NCBI RefSeq assembly: GCF_027942865.1
Contig: NC_134516.1
Coordinates: forward strand, 26,105,822 to 26,169,821
DNA from: Odontesthes bonariensis
Lineage: Eukaryota; Chordata; Actinopteri; Atheriniformes; Atherinopsidae
Length of the DNA stretch: 64,000 nucleotides
Direction: 5' to 3'
The position numbers and the translations under genes are program-made. Below, piece by piece: positions 53,045-63,341 of the stretch (the stretch's first letter is position 1; every line of letters begins with the position of its first letter). The notes below the pieces were generated by a model that saw nothing but the letters and a program-made list of their open reading frames with translations, did not search any database and was not told the DNA's origin.

Positions 53045-53330
53045 TGCCTGTTGCAGAATAAAACATCTTCAGGCTGCTCTGATTGGCTGTCGCAGGATCA
53101 AACATCTTCAGGCTGCTCTGATTGGCTGTCGCAGGATCAAAGGTCTTCAGGCTGCTCTGATTGGCTGTCGCAGGATCAAAGGTCTTCAGGCTGCTCTGAT
53201 TGGCTGTCGCAGGATCTAACGTCTTCAGGCTGCTCTGATTGGCTGTCGCAGGATCAAAGGTCTTCAGGCTGCCCTTATTGGCTGTCGCGGGATCAAAGGT
53301 CTTCAGGCTACTCTGATTGGCTGTCGGGTC
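53045..53330 (+). repeat. 39-bp minisatellite, unit 4 (about 7 repeats)
   Basis: As in unit 3, repeat by repeat, which fits recent duplication of a whole 2-kb unit. Confidence 0.96.
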
Positions 53331-54388
53331 CGGGTACCAAAGTATAATCCGTTTTTCTGTCAAAATGAAAAAATGAAAAAACGGAAATAGCTGTCTTTTT
53401 TCCGTTTTAAACCAAAAACGGATTTTTCTGTCTTCCTAAAAAAACGAAAAACCCAAATCAAATAACGGACAAAATTTGTTTTTTGGAAATGACTTTTTTC
53501 ATTTTTCGTTTCTTACATTCGAACATGACGGCGGGCAGACCGGAAACGGAAGTAACGCCAAAATAAAAGTAGCGTGCTAATTTAATATCAAACATATTTT
53601 CCGCTTTTTATACACCCATTGTAGGTAGTAGACTGCATTTATTTTAGTTAAGTGAAACTATAACAGCTGGTTGTTTGGGAGAACGTCATAGGCTATATAA
53701 ATTATGATAGGCTACAAAAAAGTGATCACAGCCAAATATGACAAAAGATTAGGCTAGCCTTTCATTTCTGACAGCTGAACATTGCACATCTACTAACCTT
53801 AAAACTAAATAAACGAGAGCAACAACCGTCTTGTTTTTTCTTCTTAAAAGATGTTTTATGTTATTTTCATATAATTTGCTGATGGCAATTATAGAATGTG
53901 AGTGCTTGTGTTATATTGAAAGCGAGGCTGGGTGTGTCTATGAATATAGACAACAGTGAGGTTATTTTAGGTGCTATACAAGCAAATCATAGCATCTCTG
54001 TACAATGACAGAGGCCTTTAGGTAACACTTCACAATACTGACTGTGTATTAGAGTGTACATTCCGTTCACTTATTTCCTACTTTGCCCAAACTTCCAGTG
54101 TAGCCTAACTCCTGGCCAATTCCCACCTTCTCCAGTCGTACAGCATAACTCGCCGCGACACTTACCATGTAATATGCAAAACTACCCCAATTTTTGCTCT
54201 TTGCTCATGGCGGTTGTGTATGTATACATGTCAGCGGACAAGCTTCACCCTTATTCCAGGCATTTATTATGTTTGTCTTACAGCCTTGTATGATTGGGAA
54301 TAAGAATATGTTGAGAAATGGACAAAACAAAGTGTCCCTGACATAAAATAACAGAGTTCCACAGATTTTTCTTATTCATGTTGTTCCT

Positions 54389-54557
54389 TCATTTAGCTAA
54401 TACTACTACTGCTTTGATTACCCACTGAAGCCTCTTCCTGTCTGCCTCAGTGAAAGTCCCAGCGGGCTCTCCATACAAGGTCTTCAGCAGTTTGGTGTGT
54501 AGATTGTTCAATCTGGACATGGTGGTCCTCCTCACTGTTGGGCCCATGTCAGGATTG
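54389..54557 (-). other. Exon-like frame, unit 5 copy (open)
   Basis: Open to the natural stop like unit 1. It carries a 3-bp in-frame deletion (the frame reads RRTTMSRLNNLHTKLLKTLY, then GEPAGTFTEADRKRLQWVIK). Confidence 0.4.
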
Positions 54558-55029
54558 CTGGAGATTACAGTAAAATACACCCTGACATAGCCTACAGTTA
54601 AGAGTGAACATCTCAGACCCTGTAATGTGACCTTGCATTTTGCTCCTTTGGAGCCAAAATGTTGCAGGTGTGCGGACAAAGTGGAGTACCATTTTAATGG
54701 TTTGAATGTGTTAAAACAAACAAACTCATGTCTGTGTGGCATGCGTTTAACTAATAGAACTAGCACTTGAACCCAAACGCACAACTCAGGAACCAAAGGA
54801 GTACCCAGTAAACAAAATAGTGCAAACTACAAAAAACACTTTATTCAAAACACATTCTCAACAGAACTATATAACACGCACACACACTGGTAGCAATTCA
54901 AACATTCCCTTTCATAACTATAACTAACTTAACTAACTAACTAACAGAATGACCACAAAAAGAAATCATTAACAATTATGAACCAAAAAAGAAAATATTT
55001 TCAGTTTACTAATCACGTCATCATGTGAT

Positions 55030-55345
55030 TGGCTGTTGCAGAATCAAACGTCTTCAGGCTGCTCTGATTGGCTGTCGCAGGATCAGACATCTTCCGACTG
55101 CTTTTATTGGCTGTCGCAGAATCAAACGTCTTCAGGCTGCTCTGATTGGCTGTCGCAGGATCAGACATCTTCCGACTGCTTTTATTGGCTGTCGCAGAAT
55201 CAAACGTCTTCAGGCTGCTCTGATTGGCTGTCGCAGGATCAAACATCTTCCGACTGCTCTGATTGGCTGTCGCAGGATCAAAGGTCTTCAGGCTGCTTTG
55301 ATTGGCTGTCGCAGGATCTAACGTCTTCAGGCTGCTCGGTCTGTG
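55030..55345 (+). repeat. 39-bp minisatellite, unit 5, alternating variants (about 8 repeats)
   Basis: Here two repeat versions alternate: one with 'gctgctctgattggctg' and 'agaatcaaacg', the other with 'gactgcttttattggctg' and 'aggatcagaca'. The pattern implies amplification as a 78-bp dimer. The macrosatellite ends here. Confidence 0.93.
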
Positions 55346-56600
55346 TATCATCCGATCATTCAACTATTCCATTGAATCTGGCAAACGAAAAACTAAATAA
55401 CGACTCCATATTTTGTTTTCCCGTTTTTCTGTATGACCAAAAAAAGGGAATTGGTGTTTGTTCTCCCTTTTCCCAACACAAAACAGAACATTTAATAAAC
55501 AGGGAAACTAAAACGAAATAATAAATCTAATTTACGTTCTTGGGTTATTGGTTTCCCGGTCATCCGCTCCACTCAGTGCAATCTGGCTGGCTGGTGCAAT
55601 GAAGTGTCAGCTCATCAATCATAACTCGCTTGAATACAAAACTGATTTTCCCGGGGGTTTTGTTTCTGCAAAATTCATATATGTAGGCATGATACGAGAC
55701 ACATGATTCAGCGTATTTTAATATTCATAGTAGGCTTAACATTAATATAATATCCTGGTAACATATGTGATGTAAAATAGGTTATTTTGCAAAAGACATA
55801 CGATATATAAAATATAATACATACGATAACGTGGAGGTGCGTCGCTTACTTAAAAAAATCCGGGTTACTGTCATTTTGAATTTTAGCCGAATGAATAAAT
55901 AGGCAGCAGGTCTGTGGGCTGTCTGTGGCAGTAGCACGAGGATGACGTCAGTAACACCCACTTTAGGACATAAAATCTAAATTACAACTTCCTACTTCTT
56001 CCTCATATCTTTGTCTTTGGGAAACCTTCAAAATATAAACGTGAGATTCGACAAAGTCAACACAAAAACATTTTAAAAAGGAGGTCAAGCTTATGTTCTT
56101 CCTTCTTCTGCCTTCACATTTCTTAAGAGGGTTAGGGTCAACAAACTGTTGATAATAAACCAAAGCTGCTGAAAGTGTTAGTAAGCTTGTTTGCAAACTA
56201 TTCTACAGTCAGATGTTGTGTTGTCTGTATTTTTAAGTAAGTGGGGTGGGTGTGAGACATGAGAGGTATCTTACTCTTGTTAGGATAAAAGAATTACATG
56301 TGAACAATTCAGCCTGTGTCAGCTGTAAAATTTGCTGGTCAATGTTATACCACCAATATTTGCATTATTTCTACAATAGCATTCTTGTGTCAGTTGTAAT
56401 CTAAGCCTGTGTTATGGAATTTATGATTTATAAAGTCTCCGTTGGCCTAATAGCCGGGTGAACACCGGCTATAACCATAGCTTAGCTTAATGTTTGCTGG
56501 CTACGATTTCGCTGGCGGACATAAGTACAGTACAATAATATTTTATTCACAAAATACAACCAATAATAATGTTGAATCTTACTTGTGAAATGTAATCCCC
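55346..56600. other. Unassigned stretch right of the macrosatellite
   Basis: The first 120 bp (aacgaaaaactaaataacga, gtttttctgtatgaccaaaa) resembles a diverged version of the 'ttttcgttt' tract of the 2-kb unit. The rest is AT-rich with no recognised gene. Confidence 0.45.
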
Positions 56601-57055
56601 CGACCCTGTTCGCAATCGTCTGCCGATTTGCACAGGAATACGCCGCACAGTGCTCTGGCATGTTGAATACTTTATGGGTGTCTATGGGTAGGATGGCCGC
56701 TCCAAGAATGCAAGCAGTCTCCGGACACTGCTCTTAGAGCATCCCCGCTGGACACCCATTTCTTGCCATTTCTGTGAGATATCATGATGTGTCTCTCCAT
56801 TCATGAACATATCATTGATTATATGGATGTATGGCTGGAGTGAGGCCATTATAACGTGCTCTGGACCATACCGTGGAACTTTCTGTAGCTTCCACTTTTG
56901 GTGCGAGGACCGGTCTGTTTCATCTTTCCCCATGGTAACTGTCGCTGAGGATCATGGGAACGCTAATACAGCCTTCATGCACGTATGCGCAGAATGTGCG
57001 CACGCAACCAGAGAATGTCTAAGGCACCGCGGGAAATGGGGAAACCAATAACCCA
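56601..57055 (-). mobile_element. Possible DNA-transposon relic with helix-turn-helix frame
   Basis: The minus frame at 56682-56933 reads KVPRYGPEHVIMASLQPYIH, IINDMFMNGETHHDISQKWQ and GVQRGCSKSSVRRLLA. It looks like a sequence-specific HTH region of a fish transposase-type protein. No catalytic domain follows. The family is not determined. Confidence 0.4.
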
Positions 57056-57240
57056 ACAAGGCAGGAGCGCCTGGTCTTGTTGGCCAAGTTTTTCCCCCAA
57101 AAGTATATTTTATTTCCTATATGATGTTTTTCTAACTTTAACCCAGTACTTTTAATGTTTTACACCTTTCGACCAAGTAGTTCTGGAAAAAAGATCAAAA
57201 TAAGGAGAAAATGAATGAAGGAAACAACAGGTAAACTTGA
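57056..57240 (+). repeat. Dispersed repeat, second copy of 13917-14103
   Basis: Shares 'ttggccaagtttttccccca', 'gtacttttaatgttttacac' and 'gaatgaaggaaacaac' with the copy upstream of gene B. Confidence 0.85.
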
Positions 57241-57780
57241 ACAGCAGTTCAAAGTCTGGTCTTAACATTTACCACATTTCACTGACAGGCTTGTTCTGAC
57301 CTGGTTATAGCTCCCCATCTTCCGTGGGTGTTCTGATGTGGAGTGAAGTCCTGGAATGTGCAACACTTTAGTGGATTCTCTGCTCATCTCTTTGTAATTC
57401 TGGCCCACTGAGTTGGAGCTCATATATATTGCATTCTGATGGACACTTGTTGCTTGCTTATATGACCCTGAATGGTTCTTTGGTGTTTGTGTGATTTGTA
57501 AATATTAAAGTGTGTATAAAAAGTGGTTTGCAGGACTTGCAGTATTTAGTGTGTAATAGGCCCTGATCTACATTTCATGGGTTCCTCCAACTCCAGTTTC
57601 TGACTGATTGTTTTGCATTAAAGGGGAAGTTTTTTTTTCTTTAAACCTGGACCTTATTTCTGGCATAGAATACGTTCATCTACTCACCGATAACAGTTTG
57701 GTGAAAGTCGGCATCCTTCGGAAGAGTATTAGATATCCATATAACGGGAGAGAACGGGGCATAGACAATACAATACAATC
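57241..57780. other. Unassigned non-coding stretch
   Basis: No gene or clear repeat family recognised. Confidence 0.4.
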
Positions 57781-58320
57781 AATCAATCAAACTTTATTTA
57801 TATAGCCCTTTACAATAGCCAACTGGTACTCAAAGTGCTTTACAACAGGATAAAAACAACAATACATAAAACAAAACATAAAACACGATTCAGAAATGGT
57901 AAAAGTGCTAAAAGTGCTGCAGGGCATTAAAAGCCTTCCACAAGTGCAATAAAATGGATTGAATAATCTTTGTGTAAAATTACTATAATTAAAAAAGAGC
58001 GGATAGAATGGATGCATTGTGGCCCTAATCAGAGTTGGAACGCCAGTCTAAAAAGGTGGGTCTTAAGCTTCGATTTAAAAAAGGCCGAGATCAGTGATGG
58101 TGCGGATGCCAGGGGGCAGTTTGTTCCACAGTCTATGGCAAAGGAACGATCACCTCACTGTTTAGATCTCGACCTTGGGATCTCTAAAAGAAGTCTCTTT
58201 ATTTCACTATGGTCACGCCATCTGCGCTTCGGAGAGGCACAGTCTCGCTATCTACACTTTAAAATCGAATCAGAGACGGACAAAGTTCCTACTGGCTCCT
58301 GAAGCCGGTGTAGCGGAAGT
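57781..58320. repeat. Dispersed fish repeat ('caatcaatcaaactttattt' type)
   Basis: Begins with caatcaatcaatcaaacttt and 'atttatatagccctttacaa', then 'tcaaagtgctttacaacagg'. The later part (gtctaaaaaggtgggtctta, ccagggggcagtttgttcca) follows in the order seen in a very common teleost interspersed repeat. The frame 57970-58302 comes from this repeat. Confidence 0.65.
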
Positions 58321-59760
58321 GGTTCTGGAGGCAGCAGCGACACTTGTAATGTTCACAGCTTCTGTTTGACACCTCAGAGTTTATAAAACTCATACAACAC
58401 TATCAGAACACATGGTCACCATAGGAACCTTTATAAGTTCAGGCTTTCTAAAGTAACGGGACACACACACATCAGTCCAATCCAGATGTTTTTCTCATCT
58501 TTTCATAGTTTCCTGTTTTGCCTTCATAACTCAGATGGAATCAGTCAGTGAAAAACACAGCAGGCTGTGAGAGAAAGTAAAGGTGTTCACCAGACCAACC
58601 CAGGCTGAACCTGAGGGATGTATCACTGAAATTACTGAGCACATCATCAGACAGGAGAAGAAGAAGCCCATTTTCACTGATATCAGCATCAGACAGCAGA
58701 TCTGGAGGTGCTTTTCTCTCTACAGCTGGCCTTCACTCCTCTGTGTCTTCTCTCCAACCATCTTTGTCCCAACCATTGCATCTGTGGTGTTCAGCACATC
58801 TGCAGCATCAGGCCCGCTGGCTCCGTTCTGCTCGTCTTCTGCAGACGGAGCTTTTTCATGGCAGGAAACCATCCAGAGAGTCAGGATTCTGCAGGAACCA
58901 CTGGAAGACTTTCACTTCCTCCTTTAGTTGAACGCTTCATCAAACTGACACCATGCAGTTCCTCTATTCGCCATCAGAGGGAGACACATCTCCATAAATG
59001 CAGAGTCCCGCTCAGTATTACTGACAGTACTTCACAGCCACTGAGAGGACACATTTAAATCAGTAACATACAAAGAAATGATTTCTATATTTGAGCCAGG
59101 CTTCCACCTCCATATAAGACACACACTGTGTCCTCATACAACAAGCAGCTCTCCTGTCTGAGCTTCACATCTTTACAGTTAGCATCAGCACACACAGCAT
59201 GTTGATGAAGATTCTCACTCATCCAGCTCATGGTAATCCTAAGAGCTCACATCCTCTGGCCTAAAAGGCCTCTAGCAAAGAGCCAGATAAGACCAGAGCC
59301 ACCCACTCTCCAGATAAAGTGCCTTATGAGCTGCTGAAGTTCTTCAGGTAAATAAGTTTATATTAGTTTCTCTTTTGGTCAGAGGCTCTGGTGCTCTGGA
59401 GTTACACCAAGTGTTTCTGAATGTTAGCTGCAACACCTTTAAAACCTGTTTTATCTCCATGCAAACAACAGCTAATCCTAACTGTCCTGTAGTTCGTAAT
59501 GTGTCAGATCTCCATTTATTCCATCTGTTTCGCTGCAGTTTTAAAACTTCATTACATTTGTTTTGTTGTTGAACCACCAAACCAGCTCAGAAGACACAGT
59601 ATTTAATGGCTATCAGGTTGAGTGGAGGATGTAAATGAACAAGTGGTTCACTTCAAGGCAAGTAAGAACATTCATCTTGAAAATCAACAGATATCAGCTT
59701 GCTGCACTTTTGCATGAAAGGATAACAAATCCAAGCCTGCAATTGTTATTAAGTTTTAAA
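58321..59760. other. Unassigned stretch
   Basis: Frames at 58583-59058 and 59344-59580 are present but show no recognisable domain or splice context. No tRNA or TIR element identified. Confidence 0.35.
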
Positions 59761-59764
59761 CAAG

Positions 59765-60597
59765 AGGCACAAGACTGAAGCGTTGGAACAGACAATTATA
59801 GCAGATAATAAAACACTTGTGATCTGTGGTGATTTCAACATGGACCTCTTAAAGGTACATACTCCTAAACAAACTTGTGATTTCTTGGCTGCGTTATACG
59901 GTAGAGGCTTGTATCCACTGATCACAAAGCCGAGCAGAGGAGCCACAGATAGTGCAACATTAACTGACAACATTTTTACACATTCCTTGGACACTGGTAT
60001 AAATAGTGGTTTGGTAATAAGTGATGTAAGTGATCATTCAGCTGTATTTGCAACATTTAATGATCAACTACAGAGGAAGAAAACAGAAAAGCGTAGATAT
60101 GAAAGGGTAAGGACTGTTAAAGCAATTAATGCTTCAGAAATGAGCTTTAAAACAAGAGTGGAATGAGTTTCATACAGATGAAGTAAATACTGCAGACAAT
60201 TCATTCTTCAACTGTTATTTATCTCTCTATGATAAACACTGTCCAACAGTTTTATGTTCACATAAGCATAGTTATGCTGAGAAACCTGGGATAACAAAGG
60301 CATTAAAAAATGCATGTAAGAAGAAAAATAAACTTTATGGAGACTTTATCAAAACTAGAACAGAGGTTGCTGAAAAACGCTGAGATGTACAAAAACAGGC
60401 TCACCAACATGTTGAGGCAAGCAAAGAAGCAACATTATGATAAAATGTTACAAATAAATCAAAATAATATGAAGCGCACATGGAACATCCTAAATAATGT
60501 AATGGTGAATAAGCCTTGATCACCAGATCAACCTAAGTGTTTCATAAAGGACAATAAGGTGTTTGGCAATCTGACTGAAGCGGCTGATGAATGTAAC
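59765..60597 (+). mobile_element. CR1/L2-like LINE fragment (endonuclease C-terminal half plus linker)
   Basis: The frame at 59783-60166 contains TLVICGDFNMDLLK (GDFN catalytic motif of the AP-type endonuclease) and VISDVSDHSAVFATF (SDH motif). The linker follows at 60310-60519 (YKNRLTNMLRQAKKQHYDKM) and ends with FIKDNKVFGNLTEAADE at about 60590. The N-terminal half of the endonuclease and the reverse transcriptase are missing. The right side joins directly to the zinc-finger segment. Frames are broken near 60170 and 60520. Confidence 0.85.
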
Positions 60598-61078
60598 TCA
60601 GTACAGCGGCTCGTGAATCCTCTGGTGCACGTTGAGCATCGTCATGCTCTTGAATTCCTTCCCGCAGTCGTCACATTTCATGAGGTCCCTCATTTCCACG
60701 AGGTTCTCCTGGTGCTCCTTCAGGGCGGACGCGTACTGGAAGTGTTTGCGGCAGTTTGAGCACCACACGGGTATCTTCAGCGACGACCCCTGTTGGTGGT
60801 CGGTGCCGCTCACTTCTGCTCTCGACTCTTTTCTCCAAAAGAAACGGGTGCTCCTCTTCTGGCAAATGGCGTAAATCTGGTGTCTTTTCAGCCGTGCATG
60901 TGTTTAAAATGCTTGTTGCAGTGGATGCAGTGATAGGGTCGATCGTCCGTGTGGCACTGTGTGTGTCTGTTCAGTGTTCTGACACAATCAAATGCTTTAG
61001 AGCAAACGGGGCACACTTTGAGGGCTTTCTTTGCCACGTTTTGAACAGGTGCAGATGGGCTCTCCTCAGAGTGCTGCT
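60598..61078 (-). pseudogene. C2H2 zinc-finger segment, frameshifted
   Basis: On the minus strand from 61040: VCPVCSKAFDCVRTLNRHTQ (finger 1, ends in H..CH), then YHCIHCNKHFKH (finger 2), where one base is lost before RLKRHQIYAI. After that SLKIPVWCSNCRKHFQYASA (finger 3) and KCDDCGKEFKSMTMLNVHQR (finger 4) follow to a stop at 60598. A possible acceptor (gtttttacag) lies at about 61079. It could be the last exon of a host zinc-finger gene or a copied fragment. It is sandwiched between a LINE piece and a tRNA cassette, which favours a relic. Confidence 0.65.
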
Positions 61079-61217
61079 ACACCTGTAAAAACAAAACTGA
61101 AGACAATCCAAGGCTTTTGTGGGGAATCCAGCCTTAGAGGCACCAGGAGCACCTGTAAACAGATAAGCAGAGAACAAACAAACAAAAAAGCACAAGCAGC
61201 AGCAATCACATGGCAAC

Positions 61218-61287
61218 CTTCCATCAAGGAATCGAACCCTGTTCCTCCGCTTGACAGGCGGATTCTAACCTTTGACCATTGAAGAAG
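61218..61287 (-). tRNA. tRNA-Asp-like (GUC), third copy
   Basis: Better preserved 5' side than the copies at 30-31 kb: CTTCTTCAATGGTCAAAGG pairs its first four bases with GAAG at the 3' end. Anticodon arm TCCGC/CTGTCAA/GCGGA and B box GGTTCGATTCC. Still weak in the acceptor stem. Confidence 0.55.
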
Positions 61288-61435
61288 ATACAGAATGTGT
61301 TGCTTGACTGTCGTGCCAATTCTGAGAATACAAGCTGTAAGAGTATCACTGAAAAATTGACAAAAAAACACGTTGCTAAAACCCTTCCATTGTCAAGCAC
61401 TTGCATGACTGAGAGCGTAAATTGACTGTGGAAGG

Positions 61436-61507
61436 GGTTCCATGGTGTAAAGGTCAGCACTCTGGACTTTGAATCCAGTGATCCGAGTTCAAATCTCAGT
61501 GGAACCT
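61436..61507 (+). tRNA. tRNA-Gln (UUG)
   Basis: Acceptor GGTTCCA/TGGAACC; anticodon arm CTGGACTTTGAATCCAG with anticodon TTG; T-arm CCGAG-TTCAAAT-CTCAG with one mismatch. The other two Gln copies in the window carry CTG. Confidence 0.88.
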
Positions 61508-61571
61508 TCAGGTGTGTGCTGTCGTGGGTGGAAAGAAGATGTGTTGAGTAAAAACCTCTGTAAAACAGAGC

Positions 61572-62150
61572 TCATGGTCTATTAGCTTTTTAAAATTGTT
61601 TATTTTAAAGAAAACGATCAAAACAAGAGTTTTTCTGGAAGAGATTTAAATAAGTTCTGAATATGCATTGTAGAGAGGTTACATGTGAGTCTATTTTCTT
61701 TATTTAAAACTTAAAACAAAAACCTGAAGTCTGCACACTGAGGAAAACTGGTTTTGAGGATATTTATGAAATTTCCTCCTAATAACCAACTTGGGTCGGT
61801 GTCCCCAGTGGAACATTTTAAGTGTAGTCTGCAGGTTTCATGTTTTCAGCTGGAGATGGATGCTTTTTGTTCTGTATGTTACATATTTTTATCTTGATCA
61901 GGACATTCAGAACGCTTGCATGCACAGGTAAGTCCAGCTTCAGTTCCAGGTGTACTCGTCCATTTAACTGGACCACCATGTTGTCCCAGCGTACATGCAC
62001 GGGATAGACTGTGTAGGAAACCTTCATGACATTCTGCTGCCTCTAACTTTCTAGGTGGGACTTTTAATCTGTGGGTCCAGGGTTCAAGTCCCTGTTCAGG
62101 TGTAGAAATGTGATCTACCACTTAACCAGTACTTCCCTCTATGCCCACTG
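61572..62150 (-). repeat. Segmental duplication, short inverted copy (tRNA-Lys block)
   Basis: Reverse complement of 5533-5056 joined directly to 4045-3945. The junction is at about 62057 (ctaactttctaggtgggact). Confidence 0.88.
62059..62102 (+). pseudogene. 3' half of tRNA-Lys (UUU)
   Basis: Begins in the anticodon arm (ACTTTTAATCTG) and continues through an intact T-arm and acceptor 3' strand (TTCAGGT). The 5' half was removed by the deletion. Confidence 0.88.
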
Positions 62151-62575
62151 CATGAAAAGAGGGATTTGCGGATGTATGTGGCCCCTTACATGTCCGCATA
62201 CGTTGAGCCCCTGCATTTGCGGTGGTAAAAGTGAAAACTTGGCCCAAATTGTCGCAAATTGACCTGGCAACTGCTCCCCCATGCCCCCCTCCCCTCCCCT
62301 ACTTAGGAGAGCCTTTAATATGTAAATGCCAGTGATCAGGTCAGGAGCTGCCACAGTCATTTTCAAGTGGGGTGGGGTGAGGTGAGGTGGGGGGTGGGCA
62401 GGCCTGTTTCTACACGTTCCTGACCATCACCTCCAACTCCAGCCAAGTTTGTTGCTGTGTTGTCTTGAAAAAGAAGAGGTGCACGCTGTCTGCTGGTGAC
62501 AGGTGATGCATATCTGTTTTTTTTTCTCCCAAACACCTCTTTTGTAACCGCTTTTTGTGGGCAAAATTCAAGGAT
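62151..62575. other. Unassigned stretch with G-rich tract
   Basis: A G-rich run (tggggtgaggtgaggtgggg) lies at about 62371-62395. No gene recognised. Confidence 0.4.
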
Positions 62576-62800
62576 TCAAGGTTTCAAAGGTTTATTGTCA
62601 TGTGTGCAGTTAGAAACGTGTTTCCCTGAACAATGAAATTATTTTCTGTTGCCCGCACTGGATGTCCAAATGTATAATAATAAAGATAAGATAAAGATAA
62701 AATAAGCATGCAACAGCAATATTCTAAAAGGTTTCTTAAATAAAATAGAAATAAAAATATAGAAATCTGGCCTGTATACATAATGTGCAGTAGTGCGCTC
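62576..62800 (+). repeat. Dispersed fish repeat ('aaggtttattgtcatgtgtg' type)
   Basis: Has the order 'ttcaaaggtttattgtcatg', 'ctgaacaatgaaattatttt', 'taaagataagataaagataa', typical of a frequent teleost interspersed repeat. Confidence 0.6.
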
Positions 62801-63332
62801 AGTGTTTTATTGTGTATGGCTTAATTCGGTGTCACAATGGTCACAATATCGCCGAGGTCTTTTCTTTGTCCTTGCAGAGTCCATTTTTGTGTCAAAACAG
62901 TGCAAATTGCCAGCTGTGGTCAGACAACATTAAATAGCAAAAGGACGGGAGGTTGTCTCGCGAGTATTCCGTGTAATGACGTATACGCATATGATTGGTG
63001 GAGCTTAACGGCTCGCATAAGCTCTCGTTCAATCACGTATGAGAAACATTGTGTCGTTGTGTAAACAAAAAGTTTAAGGAGCAGATCTGGCGGCAGAAAG
63101 GGAGACAGAGTCCCGTACTGTGAAAACTGCCCTGGTTTGTGGCTGGAAGACGACTAGCTTTCAACTCCCCAGCAACTCTCTGCGGGTCTACAGGTTTGTG
63201 TGTTTTTTTCTACTTGCACATGACCATTTGATTGTTTAATTTTAGTCTTGTTGACACTGTACAGCACTTGGGACAGTTCTCGCTGATTTTAAATGTGCTG
63301 TATATTAAACTTACTTACTCACTTGCTTACAG
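62801..63332. other. Upstream region of the right-end gene; possible 5' UTR exon
   Basis: CpG-containing sequence from about 62940. A plausible untranslated exon ends at the donor acag|gtttgt (about 63192). The following interval contains a retroposon-like tail (gtacagcacttgggacagtt, aaatgtgctgtatattaaac) and ends at the acceptor cttgcttacag (63332). No TATA box was supported. Confidence 0.4.
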
Positions 63333-63341
63333 GCAGATAAA

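Larger units (their letters stand above)
41890..55345 (+). repeat. Macrosatellite: five units of about 2 kb
   Basis: The marker 'taggctacaaaaaagtgatc' recurs at about 41916, 44216, 49737, 51728 and 53708. A complete unit runs: this marker; 'gaacattgcacatctactaa'; 'gctgggtgtgtctatgaata'; 'ttaggtaacacttcacaata'; a minus-strand exon-like frame; 'aaaacactttattcaaaaca'; the 39-bp minisatellite; 'gggtccgggtaccaaagtat' (or atcaaagt); a tract rich in 'tttttcgttt' and its complement; 'ccggaagcggaagtaacgcc'; and back to the marker. Periods are 2300, 5521, 1991 and 1980 bp. The second unit is interrupted by foreign DNA (44336-49091) and the fifth ends in the minisatellite. Confidence 0.92.
61065..61510 (-). 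repeat. Inverted partial copy of the Gln/Asp-like tRNA cassette
   Basis: Minus-strand order: tRNA-Gln (as plus here), 'cacgacagtcaagcaacaca', tRNA-Asp-like, then the 140-bp tract ending 'gtttttacaggtgta'. It matches 30228-30520 plus 31310-31450. The tRNA-Val part is absent. Confidence 0.88.

Noticed and set aside
43245-55345. CRISPR-like look of the regularly spaced 39-bp repeats
   Set aside because: There are no unique spacers: the whole 39 bp repeats head to tail, and the context is vertebrate DNA without cas genes.
58583-59058. Overlapping plus-strand frames of 114-116 codons
   Set aside because: No domain, no splice or promoter context, and two frames are open at once; kept as unassigned.
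62371-62395. G-quadruplex-forming element
   Set aside because: The G-runs are mostly GGGG/GG mixed with single T and A spacers; structure cannot be judged by eye and there is no functional context.
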